This document shows, piece after piece, positions 25,049-34,384 of a DNA stretch of 64,000 nucleotides (positions within the stretch are counted from its first letter, which is position 1; every line of letters begins with the position of its first letter). The translations under genes and the position numbers were made by a program. The stretch is taken from NCBI RefSeq assembly GCF_902459535.1, contig NZ_LR699554.1:1240001-1304000 (forward strand), given 5' to 3'. The notes under the pieces were generated by a model. It made no database searches. It worked only from the letters and a program-made list of their open reading frames with translations, and was not told where the DNA came from. This stretch comes from Paraburkholderia dioscoreae (GTDB lineage: Bacteria; Pseudomonadota; Gammaproteobacteria; Burkholderiales; Burkholderiaceae).

Positions 25049-25058
25049 TGTCTAGACA
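25049..25058. promoter_or_regulatory. Palindrome TGTCTAGACA, candidate GntR/UTRA operator
   Basis: A perfect 10-base palindrome about 240 bases before the amino-acid transporter operon. It resembles sites bound by HutC/UTRA GntR proteins and is echoed by TGTCTATACA at 25222-25231 nearer the operon. Confidence 0.45.
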
Positions 25059-25205
25059 AAACAAACTGCGCCGGCCCATGCGGCGGCGCATGCCAATCAC
25101 GTTGCACACGTTGAAAACTCCCCGTCAACCCGCGTCGTACCGCATCGCCTAGGGGCTTACCCGATGACCCCGTCAATTTTCCACAAATTTTCTTGCGACG
25201 GCTTT

Positions 25206-25234
25206 TTGACTCATGCAGACTTGTCTATACAAAT
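25206..25234 (+). promoter_or_regulatory. Promoter with overlapping GntR-type operator for the amino-acid transporter operon
   Basis: A -35-like TTGACT (25206-25211) precedes TTGTCTATACAA (25221-25232), a near-palindrome of the HutC operator type that covers the expected -10 region. Binding would block transcription. The first gene starts at 25290. Confidence 0.5.
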
Positions 25235-25289
25235 TAAGCAGCGGTGAAACACTCAGTTCGACGGTTTCCTCAATCAAAGGAGTTTGGAC

Positions 25290-26150
25290 GTGAAAGTGAA
25301 GCGCACGACGGCAGCAAAAGCATTGATCGGCGCCGTGATCGGCGCCGCAGCGATTTTCGCGGCACCGGTGCAGGCCAAAGACTGGAAGACGGTGACGATC
25401 GCGCTCGAAGGCGGCTACGCCCCGTGGAATCTGACCTTGCCGGGCGGCAAGCTGGGCGGCTTCGAACCTGAACTGGTCGCCAACCTGTGCGAGCGCATCA
25501 AGCTGCAATGCAACCTCGTGGCGCAAGACTGGGACGGCATGATTCCCGGTCTGCAGGCAGGCAAATTCGACGTCCTGATGGATGCGATCTCGATCACGCC
25601 GGAGCGTGAAAAGATCATCGCCTTCTCGAAGCCATACGCCGCCACGCCCGCCACGTTCGCCATAGCCGACGCGAAGATTCTGCCCAAAGCCGCGCCGGGC
25701 GCGGGCGTCGTCAAGCTGACGGGCGATCCGAAGACCGACCAGCCGACCGTCGACGCTTTGCGCAAGCAACTGAAGGGCAAGACCATCGGCATCCAGTCGG
25801 GCACGGTCTACACCAAATTTATCAATGACGGCTTCAAGGACATCGCCACGATTCGAGTCTACAAGACCTCGCCCGAGCGCGATCTGGATCTGGCCAACGG
25901 CCGCATCGACGCTTCGTTCGACGACGTGACGTACTACGCGGCCAACATCGACAAGAAAGAAACCGCGTCGATCGTGATGGCCGGCCCGAAGATCGGCGGC
26001 CCGATCTGGGGGCCGGGCGAAGGTCTGGCATTCCGCAAGCAGGACGCCGATCTGAAAGCGAAGTTCGACACCGCGATCAGCGCCGCGCTTGCCGACGGCA
26101 CCGTCAAGAAGCTCTCCAACAAGTGGTTCAAGACCGACGTCACGCCTTGA
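25290..26150 (+). CDS. Polar amino-acid ABC transporter, periplasmic binding protein
   Basis: A 286-residue type-II periplasmic binding protein of the Lys/Arg/His (HisJ-like) family. A signal peptide ends near VQA-K (about 30). The ligand-site landmarks ALEGGYAPWN, GFEPELVANLCER, MDAISITPERE and FDDVTYY are present. The GTG at 25290 is chosen over a TTG at 25284 because AAAGGAG is seven bases away. It is the first gene of an operon with two permeases, an ATPase and a lyase homologue. Ligand probably histidine or a related cationic or imidazole compound. Confidence 0.92.
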   Translation: MKVKRTTAAKALIGAVIGAAAIFAAPVQAKDWKTVTIALEGGYAPWNLTLPGGKLGGFEPELVANLCERIKLQCNLVAQDWDGMIPGLQAGKFDVLMDAISITPEREKIIAFSKPYAATPATFAIADAKILPKAAPGAGVVKLTGDPKTDQPTVDALRKQLKGKTIGIQSGTVYTKFINDGFKDIATIRVYKTSPERDLDLANGRIDASFDDVTYYAANIDKKETASIVMAGPKIGGPIWGPGEGLAFRKQDADLKAKFDTAISAALADGTVKKLSNKWFKTDVTP

Positions 26151-26285
26151 TTTAGCGGGCGCCCGCGGGCCGCTCGCTTCGCGCGCGGCACAACCTGCGG
26201 GCAGCCCGGCGTTTTCCTGAGCGCGTTCAGACGATGCGGCGCGCGCCGGCCGGTTCGATCCGCCGTCATGGATGAGAGGTAGAAA

Positions 26286-27008
26286 ATGGCTCTGATACAG
26301 ATGCTCGGCTTCGGGCCGGAAGGCTGGGGCGGCGTATTGCTGCTCGCGGCGTTGATGACGGTCGCGCTCACGCTCGCGGCGCTCGCGGTCGGCGCCGTGT
26401 TCGGCGCGCTGGTGGCCGCGGCCAAGCTGTCGCGTTTGCGTACGTTGCGCGTGATCGGCGATATCTACACCACGGTGTTTCGTGGCGTGCCTGAACTGCT
26501 CGTCATCTATCTGTTCTATTTCGGCGGCTCGACGCTCGTCACGACAGTCGGCCAGTGGTTCGGCGCGGAAGGTTTCGTCGGCGTGCCGCCGTTCGTGATC
26601 GGCGCGCTGGCCGTGGGCATGATTTCGGGCGCCTATCAGGCCGAGGTGTACCGCTCTGCGGTGCTGGCGGTGTCGCGCGGCGAACTCGAAGCCGCGCGCG
26701 CGATCGGCATGCCGACGCTGACGATGGCGCGCCGCATCCTGATTCCGCAAGTGCTGCGGTTCGCGTTGCCCGGCATCGGCAATGTCTGGCAACTGAGCCT
26801 GAAGGACTCGGCGCTGATCTCCGTGACGGGGCTCGCCGAATTGCTGCGCACGAGCCAGGTGGCGGCGGGGTCCACGCATCAATACTTCACGTTCTTCGTG
26901 GTGGGCGGCGCGCTTTATCTGCTCATGACCAGCATCTCGAACCGCGTCTTCAATCGCGCCGAAGCGCGCGTGGGCCGGTCCTTCAAGCGCAACTTCGCGC
27001 GTAACTGA
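26286..27008 (+). CDS. Polar amino-acid ABC transporter permease (HisQ-like)
   Basis: A 240-residue permease with five or six hydrophobic segments. The family segment IYTTVFRGVPELLVIYLFYF lies near 62-81, and the EAA-type loop ELEAARAIGMPTLTMARRILIPQ lies near 137-159 (given here by its core residues). The gap from the binding protein is 135 bases. It pairs with the next permease to form the channel of a HisQMP-type importer. Confidence 0.92.
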   Translation: MALIQMLGFGPEGWGGVLLLAALMTVALTLAALAVGAVFGALVAAAKLSRLRTLRVIGDIYTTVFRGVPELLVIYLFYFGGSTLVTTVGQWFGAEGFVGVPPFVIGALAVGMISGAYQAEVYRSAVLAVSRGELEAARAIGMPTLTMARRILIPQVLRFALPGIGNVWQLSLKDSALISVTGLAELLRTSQVAAGSTHQYFTFFVVGGALYLLMTSISNRVFNRAEARVGRSFKRNFARN

Positions 27009-27022
27009 CGAGGGCGGCCACC

Positions 27023-27778
27023 ATGCATTTCGACTTCGACTTCCTGTTCGACACGCTCAAGCAACTGCTCGCGGCCGTGCCGACCACGCTGGGCCTGTTC
27101 TTCTGTTCGCTGATTCTCGGCGGCCTGCTCTCGCTCGTGATCGTCACGATGCGCGTGTCGCCGCACTGGCTGCCGAACCGCTTCGCGCGCGCTTATATCC
27201 TCGTGTTTCGCGGCTCGCCGCTGCTGATCCAGATGTTCCTCGTGTACTACGGCATGGGTCAGTTCGGCGTGATCCGCGAGAGCTTTCTGTGGCCTGTGCT
27301 GCGCGAGCCTTATATGTGCGCGGTGTTGTCGCTCGCGCTATGCACGGCCGGCTATACCGCCGAAATCATTCGCGGCGGCTTGATGGCGGTGCCGGTCGGC
27401 CAGATCGAGGCCGGTTATTCGATCGGCCTGTCGGGCTTCGCGCTGCTGCGCCGCGTGATCGGTCCGATCGCGTTGCGCCAGTGCTTACCCGCGTATTCGA
27501 CCGAAGCCGTGCTGCTCGTCAAATCCACCGCGCTTGCGAGTCTCGTCACCGTGTGGGAAGTGACCGGCGTCGCGCAGCAGATCATCCAGCAAACCTATCG
27601 CACGACGGAAGTCTTCATCTGCGCCGCGCTGATCTATCTGTTCCTGAATTTCGTGATCGTGCGCCTGCTGGGCCTGCTCGAAACGCGTCTGTCGCGCCAC
27701 CTGCGCGCGGCACGCCCGCAGGCCGCGGCGAGCCGCCCGGTTTCCACCTCCACCGAAGCACGCCGCGCCGCGCCCTGA
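27023..27778 (+). CDS. Polar amino-acid ABC transporter permease (HisM-like)
   Basis: A 251-residue permease with the same fold as its neighbour: RAYILVFRGSPLLIQMFLVY near 54-73 and an EAA-type loop beginning GQIEAGYSIGLSGF. It starts 15 bases after the first permease gene. The C-terminal ~25 residues are a polar Ala/Ser/Arg tail with no counterpart in the partner. Confidence 0.92.
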   Translation: MHFDFDFLFDTLKQLLAAVPTTLGLFFCSLILGGLLSLVIVTMRVSPHWLPNRFARAYILVFRGSPLLIQMFLVYYGMGQFGVIRESFLWPVLREPYMCAVLSLALCTAGYTAEIIRGGLMAVPVGQIEAGYSIGLSGFALLRRVIGPIALRQCLPAYSTEAVLLVKSTALASLVTVWEVTGVAQQIIQQTYRTTEVFICAALIYLFLNFVIVRLLGLLETRLSRHLRAARPQAAASRPVSTSTEARRAAP

Positions 27779-27813
27779 ACGGCCGCCCATCCTGGATGAA
27801 TCTGGAGAATCCC

Positions 27814-28605
27814 ATGAACGCTACGGCACCCGTTGCACTGTCGGTCAAGAACATTCACAAATCGTTCGGCGATCATCACGTGCTCAAAGGCATTTCGCTC
27901 GACGCCCACCAGGGCGACGTGATCTCGATTCTCGGCGCGAGCGGCTCCGGCAAGAGCACCTTCCTGCGCTGTCTGAATCTGCTCGAAACGCCCGACGACG
28001 GCTCGGTCGCGCTGGCCGGCGAAGAGTTGAAAATGAAGCGCCGCGGCGACGGCAGGTTGCAACCGAGCGACCGCCGCCAGGTGGACCGGGTGCGCTCGCA
28101 ACTCGGCATGGTGTTCCAGAACTTCAACCTCTGGTCGCATATGACGGTGCTGGAAAATCTGATCGAAGGGCCGATGCGCGTGCAAAAACGCAGCCGCGCC
28201 GAGTCGGTGGAAGAGGCCGAGGCGCTGCTCGCGAAAGTCGGCCTCGCGGAAAAGCGCGGCCACTATCCCGCGCATCTGTCGGGCGGCCAGCAGCAACGCG
28301 TGGCGATTGCACGCGCGTTGGCAATGCATCCGAAAGTCATGCTGTTCGACGAGCCGACTTCCGCGCTCGACCCCGAACTGGTGGGCGAAGTGCTGCGCGT
28401 GATGCGCTCGCTGGCCGAAGAGGGCCGCACCATGCTGGTTGTCACGCATGAGATGGGTTTCGCGCGCCACGTGTCCAATCGCGTGATGTTCCTGCATCAG
28501 GGGCAAGTGGAGGCCGACGGCACGCCGGACGAAGTATTCGTCGAATGCAAGTCGGATCGCTTCCGCCAGTTCGTATCGAGCCATCAGGACCGCACCACCA
28601 ACTGA
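27814..28605 (+). CDS. Polar amino-acid ABC transporter ATP-binding protein (HisP/GlnQ-like)
   Basis: A 263-residue ATPase with Walker A GASGSGKST, Q-loop MVFQNFNLW, signature LSGGQQQRVAIARAL, Walker B VMLFDEPTSALDPE and switch His in VTHEMGFA, the standard set for polar amino-acid importers. The start is the ATG at 27814 with GGAG six bases before it; an ATG at 27796 is also in frame. It lies 35 bases after the permease gene and 38 before the lyase homologue. Confidence 0.93.
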   Translation: MNATAPVALSVKNIHKSFGDHHVLKGISLDAHQGDVISILGASGSGKSTFLRCLNLLETPDDGSVALAGEELKMKRRGDGRLQPSDRRQVDRVRSQLGMVFQNFNLWSHMTVLENLIEGPMRVQKRSRAESVEEAEALLAKVGLAEKRGHYPAHLSGGQQQRVAIARALAMHPKVMLFDEPTSALDPELVGEVLRVMRSLAEEGRTMLVVTHEMGFARHVSNRVMFLHQGQVEADGTPDEVFVECKSDRFRQFVSSHQDRTTN

Positions 28606-28643
28606 TCAGCATCACCAGGTAATTGACCAACCAGAGCACTGAC

Positions 28644-30293
28644 ATGGCCGTGATCCGTTCCAATCGTCCTCTCGACTGGGTTCAGGTGGCAGCGGTTGCC
28701 GCCGGCGAGCCGCTCGAACTTTCCGCCGACGCCCGCGCGCGCATCGCGGCGGCGCGCGTGCTCGTCGAACAGATCGTCGAGCGAGGGATTCGCGCGTATG
28801 GCGTGAATACCGGCGTAGGCGCACTGTGCGACGTCATCGTTTCGCCGGGCGAACAGCGCACGTTGTCGCGCAACATCCTGATGAGCCACGCGGTCGGCGT
28901 CGGCGCGCCGCTCGGCGCCGCCGAAACGCGCGCGGTCATGGCGGCGGCAGTCAACAACTTCGCGCATGGACACTCAGGTATTCGCCTCGAAGTCGCGGAC
29001 CAACTGATGGCGCTGCTCAACGCGGATTGCCTGCCGGAAGTGCCGGCGTTCGGCTCGGTCGGTTATCTGAGCCATATGGCGCATATCGCGCTCGTCTGCA
29101 TCGGCGAGGGCTATGCGCGCTTTCGCGGCGAGCGGCTCAACGGACGCGACGCGCTGCAACGTATCGGCCTCGAACCGCTGGTGCTCGAAGCTAAGGAGGG
29201 CTTGAGCCTGGTCAACGGCACGCCGTGCGTCACCGGTCTCGCCGCGTTGGCGCTCGCGCGGGCCGAACGCCTGCTCGACTGGACCGATATGGTCGCCTCG
29301 ATGAGCTTCGAGAATCTGCGCGGCCAGCTCGCGGCGTTCGACGAGGAATCGCTCGCCTTGCGCATCTCGCCGGGACTGAACAAGGTCGGCGAGCGGATGC
29401 GCACCGCGCTGGCCGGCAGCGGCATTCTCGCGGCGGTAATCGGCCATCGCACGCAGGATCCGCTGAGCATGCGGACCATTCCGCACGTGCATGGCGCCGC
29501 ACGCGACGTGCTCACCGCGACCGCCGACGTGGTCGATCGTGAACTCGCGTCGATTACCGACAACCCGATCGTCGCCGGCACGCCGGAAGAGCCGCGCGTG
29601 TATTCGCAGGCGCACGCGGTGGGCGCCTCGATCGCGCTGGCGATGGACAGTCTCGCCACCGCGATCGCGCAAGTCGCGGCGATGGCCGAGCGGCGCCTCG
29701 ATCGCCTCGTCAATCCGCTGGTCAGCGGCCTGCCGGCGTTTCTCGCCGAGCCGGGCGGCACCTGCTCGGGCTTCATGATCGCGCAGTACACTGCCGCCTC
29801 GCTGGTCGCGCAGAACCGGCGTCTCGCGCTGCCCGCGAGCCTCGACGGCGGCGTCACTTCGGGCCTGCAGGAAGACCACCTGTGCCACGCCACGCCCGCC
29901 GCGCTGAAGGCGCTGGAAATCATCGACAACGCCGGGCGCATCGTCGCGATCGAATTGCTGGCGGCGGCGCAAGCCTACGACCTGCAAAGTATCGACGCGC
30001 CGCGCGCACCGCACACCGAAGCCCTCTGGCAGCGCGTGCGTCGCGTCGTACCGGCTTACCGCGACGACCGTCCGCTCGCGGACGACATGAGCATCGCTTT
30101 TCGCATGATCGCCGACGAAGCGCCGCCGCCGTTGCCGAACCCTGGTAACATTGGCCCCCGGCCGGCCACGTCCGCCGAGGGTCTGGGCATGGCGACGCCC
30201 GCCACGATCACGAGCCTGGCGGCCGCGGGCCACGTCCGCGCGGCGGTGAGTATCGCCGTCAACGACGGGCAGGCCGCCGCGCACATGGCATGA
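28644..30293 (+). CDS. Histidine/aromatic ammonia-lyase homologue lacking the MIO-forming Ala-Ser-Gly motif
   Basis: A 549-residue member of the HAL/PAL/TAL superfamily by length and several blocks: YGVNTGVG (Tyr52), SRNILMSHAVGVG (His82), AKEGLSLVNGTP (Asn191), RTQDPLSMR (Gln271, Arg277), ITDNP and LQEDH (Glu410). True lyases of this family build the electrophilic MIO cofactor from Ala-Ser-Gly in GSVGASGDLAPL. Here the segment reads GSVGYLSHMAH (137-147), about six residues shorter and with no such tripeptide; the DNA around 29056-29085 is unambiguous. The Tyr that normally follows QDP is Leu. It therefore cannot use MIO chemistry. It may eliminate a better leaving group than ammonia or have another role. 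Co-oriented with the upstream transporter. Confidence 0.9.
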   Translation: MAVIRSNRPLDWVQVAAVAAGEPLELSADARARIAAARVLVEQIVERGIRAYGVNTGVGALCDVIVSPGEQRTLSRNILMSHAVGVGAPLGAAETRAVMAAAVNNFAHGHSGIRLEVADQLMALLNADCLPEVPAFGSVGYLSHMAHIALVCIGEGYARFRGERLNGRDALQRIGLEPLVLEAKEGLSLVNGTPCVTGLAALALARAERLLDWTDMVASMSFENLRGQLAAFDEESLALRISPGLNKVGERMRTALAGSGILAAVIGHRTQDPLSMRTIPHVHGAARDVLTATADVVDRELASITDNPIVAGTPEEPRVYSQAHAVGASIALAMDSLATAIAQVAAMAERRLDRLVNPLVSGLPAFLAEPGGTCSGFMIAQYTAASLVAQNRRLALPASLDGGVTSGLQEDHLCHATPAALKALEIIDNAGRIVAIELLAAAQAYDLQSIDAPRAPHTEALWQRVRRVVPAYRDDRPLADDMSIAFRMIADEAPPPLPNPGNIGPRPATSAEGLGMATPATITSLAAAGHVRAAVSIAVNDGQAAAHMA

Positions 30294-30341
30294 TCGAAAC
30301 AGTGCCGGTGAGCGGGCTACCCGCCGGCGAGCCGGCCGGGC

Positions 30342-30358
30342 TGTACCAGCCAGGTACA
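30342..30358. promoter_or_regulatory. Inverted repeat TGTACC-N5-GGTACA before the GntR gene
   Basis: Perfect 6-base arms around AGCCA, centred about 35 bases before the regulator's GTG start. A likely autoregulatory operator. Confidence 0.45.
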
Positions 30359-30384
30359 ACCCGCGTACCACCCACGAGGTCGGA

Positions 30385-31146
30385 GTGAACACAACTACAA
30401 ACGCGCCAGGCGCAGAGATGCAGGGCCGCCCTGATCGCAAGCAGGAGACACCCGTGAAAGCGATGCCTGCCTACGAGCAGATCAAACGCTACGTGATCAG
30501 GCGCATCAGCGAAGGAGACTGGAAACCGGGTGGCCTGATCCCGTCAGAGGCGGAACTGGTCAAGGAATTCGGCGTCGCGCGCATGACGGTGTCGCGCGCG
30601 CTGCGCGAACTGACCACCGAGCGCGTGCTCACGCGCGTGCAAGGCTCCGGCACGTTCGTCGCGCCGCAGCGCTACGAATCGACGGTGCTGGAAATCCGCA
30701 ACATCGCCGACGAAATCGCCGCGCGCGGGCACCGCCATTCGGCGCGTGTACTGACGCTCGAACCGAGCGACGACCCGCACGCGCTCGAAGCGCTCGGTCT
30801 CGCCAGCGGGCCGGCGTTTCACTCGTGTATCGTGCACGGCGAGGAGGGCGAGCCGATCCAGTATGAGGACCGCTACGTCAACCCGAAGGTGTTCCCCGAT
30901 TATCTGCAACAGGACTTCACGATCGAAACGCCGAATCACTACATGGTGCGGCTCGCGCCGATCCAGCGCGCGGAGTTCCGCATCTATGCGCAGAAGCCGG
31001 ACGCATACGTGCGCCGGCATCTGATGATGGATATCGGCGAGCCGTGCCTGCAACTCTGGCGTCGCACATGGGTGGGTGACGACGTGGCGACGTCGGTGCA
31101 ACTGTGGCATCCGGCGTCGCGTTTTCATCTGGCGGGGAACGTCTAG
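30385..31146 (+). CDS. GntR/HutC-family regulator with UTRA domain (first of two)
   Basis: A 253-residue regulator. The N-terminal winged helix reads PSEAELVKEFGVARMTVSRALREL (about 52-75), followed by a UTRA ligand domain (about 105-245) with the HutC-like blocks EDRYVNPKVFPDYLQQDF and LQLWRRTW. UTRA proteins sense small metabolites; HutC senses urocanate. The start is a GTG at 30385 with GAGG six bases before it. It lies 92 bases after the lyase homologue, so it probably responds to a substrate or product of that operon. It is convergent with a second UTRA regulator. Confidence 0.9.
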   Translation: MNTTTNAPGAEMQGRPDRKQETPVKAMPAYEQIKRYVIRRISEGDWKPGGLIPSEAELVKEFGVARMTVSRALRELTTERVLTRVQGSGTFVAPQRYESTVLEIRNIADEIAARGHRHSARVLTLEPSDDPHALEALGLASGPAFHSCIVHGEEGEPIQYEDRYVNPKVFPDYLQQDFTIETPNHYMVRLAPIQRAEFRIYAQKPDAYVRRHLMMDIGEPCLQLWRRTWVGDDVATSVQLWHPASRFHLAGNV

Positions 31147-31147
31147 C

Positions 31148-31171
31148 GTGCTTCGACACGAAGCGCGTTTT
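31148..31171 (+). terminator. Possible terminator between the convergent GntR genes
   Basis: GTGCTTC (31148-31154), loop GACAC, GAAGCGC (31160-31166) with one G-T pair, then G and four T. It starts two bases after the upstream gene ends. Confidence 0.45.
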
Positions 31172-31974
31172 CAACCCTGGCGTTGCGACAGATCCGGCGA
31201 GAAGCGGCAGCCTAGCCGGTAGCGCGAGCCGGGGTGCACGAAACGCGCGAAGGTGACCGCCACACCGCTCGTCCACGTGCGGCGCATCAGCGTAAGGCAC
31301 GGCTCCTCGACGCGCATTTCGAGCAGTTCGGCCTCGGCACGCGTGGGCAGGCCCGCGTCGACCACGTGCTCGACGTCGTGCGCGGGCACGATCTCGAATA
31401 GATATTCCGACGGCCTGATCGCCGAGAAATCCTGTAGCAGAAAATCCGGCGCAATGGCCGGATTCACATAGCGATCTTCGAGCTGCACCGGCAAGCCGTT
31501 CTCGCGATGCACGCAGATCACATGAAACACCGAAGCGCCCGGCGCAAGCCCTAACGCGTTCGACACGATCACCGAAGCTGTTTCGCGCTGCAACAGCACC
31601 GTGTCGCAGCGATATTCGTGGCCGCGTGACCGGATCTCGTCGCCGATATGGGCGATCATCAGCAGCGTCGATTGCGGCTTGGTCTGCGCGACGAAGGTGC
31701 CGACCCCGGAGACGCGCGTCACGAGCCCTTCTTCAGCGAGCTCGCGCAGCGCGCGATTGACCGTCATGCGCGACACGCCGAGCGTCGCGACCAGATCGAG
31801 CTCGGACGGCAGGCGGTCGCCCGCGTGGCGCTCGCCCGATTCGATGATGTGCCGGATATGGCTCTTGACCTGTTCGTAGCGCGCGGCCGGCGCGTCGGTC
31901 GCGGCGCGCGCGGCCTTCATCGCCGCGGCGGAAAGCGGCTTGTCATGAGCCCGGCTGCGAACGGTGGAGGACAT
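31171..31974 (-). CDS. GntR/HutC-family regulator with UTRA domain (second of two)
   Basis: A 267-residue regulator with a winged helix PSELDLVATLGVSRMTVNRALREL (about 57-80) and a UTRA domain containing EDRYVNPAIAPDFLLQDFSA and LTLMRRTWTSGVAVTFARF, close to HutC (histidine-utilisation repressor). The start is the ATG at 31974 (MSSTVRS); the frame is open upstream to 32217 but that part overlaps the ABC ATPase gene. It is co-directional with the second transporter and the likely ligand-responsive repressor acting at the GTATATAC sites near 35290 and 35389. Confidence 0.9.
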   Translation of the reverse strand: MSSTVRSRAHDKPLSAAAMKAARAATDAPAARYEQVKSHIRHIIESGERHAGDRLPSELDLVATLGVSRMTVNRALRELAEEGLVTRVSGVGTFVAQTKPQSTLLMIAHIGDEIRSRGHEYRCDTVLLQRETASVIVSNALGLAPGASVFHVICVHRENGLPVQLEDRYVNPAIAPDFLLQDFSAIRPSEYLFEIVPAHDVEHVVDAGLPTRAEAELLEMRVEEPCLTLMRRTWTSGVAVTFARFVHPGSRYRLGCRFSPDLSQRQG

Positions 31975-32026
31975 CGGCGGCCCTTGCGTCAGTGTCCGCG
32001 TGAGGCAGGCGGAAAGCGGCGCGCGC

Positions 32027-32896
<870 letters not shown>

Positions 32897-32915
32897 AAGA
32901 GAGTCCCGTTTCCGT

Positions 32916-33578
32916 TCACGCCATGAAGCGCGCGATGCGGGCTTCGGCCCACATGCCCGCGCGCGAAGTCAGTTCGACCAGCGCGAGGTAGCACACGCAC
33001 AGCACAAGCAGCGTTTCGACGAAGGCAAAGGTTGCCGAGCCGATACCGGTGAGCACGAACGTGAGCTCGGGCACGGTGACGATGGACAATACGGCCGTTT
33101 CCTTGCTCAGCACGATGATCAGATTGGTCAGCGCGGGCACGATCAGCACGAGCATTTGCGGCACCTGAATACGCAGAACCGCCTGCCAGCGCGTGAGGCC
33201 GAGACACGACGCCGCTTCGAGGTGACCGGGTGGCACCGATTGAAAGCCGGAGCGGAAGGCTTCGGCGAAATACGCGCTGCCGTACAGGCCCAAACCGAGC
33301 ACACCGGCGGTCATCGGTTCGAGCGTGAGGCCGAAGGACGGCCCGCCGTAATACAGCAAAAAGAGTTGCACGAGAAACGGCGTGCCGCGAAACAGTTCGA
33401 TATATACACGCAAGATGCCGCGCACCCAGCGGCCGCAGAAGAGTTGCAGCACCGCAATCAGAAAGCCGATCAGCATGCCGATCACGACGCCCGCAGCCCA
33501 GGTGCCGAGCGTCGTGGCGAGGCCCGCCGCGATCGGCTGAAGATTGTGCGTGATGACGGTGGGATCGAGCTTTTGCAT
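32916..33578 (-). CDS. Second amino-acid ABC transporter, permease
   Basis: A 220-residue HisM/GlnP-type permease with IELFRGTPFLVQLFLLYYGG near 60-79 and the EAA loop HLEAASCLGLTRWQAVLRIQ near 127-146. I use the ATG at 33578 (MQKLDPTV), since the open frame above it overlaps the neighbouring permease. It pairs with the 33610 permease. Confidence 0.92.
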   Translation of the reverse strand: MQKLDPTVITHNLQPIAAGLATTLGTWAAGVVIGMLIGFLIAVLQLFCGRWVRGILRVYIELFRGTPFLVQLFLLYYGGPSFGLTLEPMTAGVLGLGLYGSAYFAEAFRSGFQSVPPGHLEAASCLGLTRWQAVLRIQVPQMLVLIVPALTNLIIVLSKETAVLSIVTVPELTFVLTGIGSATFAFVETLLVLCVCYLALVELTSRAGMWAEARIARFMA

Positions 33579-33609
33579 GGCGTGGATTCGGTGTCGAACG
33601 CAGGGCCGC

Positions 33610-34260
33610 TCAGGCGTGCTGCAAGCGGTATTCGGCAGCGTGCGCGACGAGTGTGAGCGCACCGCAGATCACGAAGTAAATCAGCCCGGCGGCAAGGTAC
33701 GCTTCCAGCGGCCGATAGGTGCTGGCGGCGATGTTCTGCGCGGTGCGCGTCAACTCGGCCACGCCCACCACCGAAATCAGCGACGAAGCCTTGATGAGTA
33801 GCACCATTTCATTGACGAGCGAAGGCAGCGTCAAACGGAATGCTTGCGGCACGAGAATGCGGCGCAGCATGTCGAACGGCGACAGGCCGAGCATGCGCGC
33901 CGCTTCCAGATGGCCCGGCGGAATGCTGAGAAAACCGCCGCGCAGGATCTCGGCGATATAGGACGCGGAACATAGCGACACGGTGCTGATCGCCGCTACA
34001 ACCGGCGACACGTTTATACCCGCAAACGGCAGCAGGTAGTACACCAGCAGCAGTTGCACCAGCATCGGCACGCCGCGAAAGAAGAACACATAGGCGCCGC
34101 CGAACATGCGCGCCGCGCGGTTCGGCGAAAGCCGCGCCGCGCACACGCCGATCGCGACGAAGAAACCGATCAGGAGACCCGTCAGCGAAATGCCGATGGT
34201 GGCGAGCGCCGCGTGCAGCAGCAGCGGAAAGCCTTGGAGGAAGACGGTCGTGCTGAACAT
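33610..34260 (-). CDS. Second amino-acid ABC transporter, permease
   Basis: A 216-residue permease with five hydrophobic segments, AYVFFFRGVPMLVQLLLVYY near 56-75 and EAA loop HLEAARMLGLSPFDMLRRIL near 125-144. It starts at 34260, 124 bases after the binding-protein gene, and is followed closely by its partner permease. Confidence 0.92.
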   Translation of the reverse strand: MFSTTVFLQGFPLLLHAALATIGISLTGLLIGFFVAIGVCAARLSPNRAARMFGGAYVFFFRGVPMLVQLLLVYYLLPFAGINVSPVVAAISTVSLCSASYIAEILRGGFLSIPPGHLEAARMLGLSPFDMLRRILVPQAFRLTLPSLVNEMVLLIKASSLISVVGVAELTRTAQNIAASTYRPLEAYLAAGLIYFVICGALTLVAHAAEYRLQHA

Positions 34261-34384
34261 AAGCTTCGCACTCGGTAGAACGGAAGAGCGATGCGGCTCA
34301 TTGCGCGGGCCGCATCGCCTGCATCAAAACGCGTGCATCGAAATCAGAACGTTAGCCTGACAAAGCGTGGAGCGATAAACAGGC

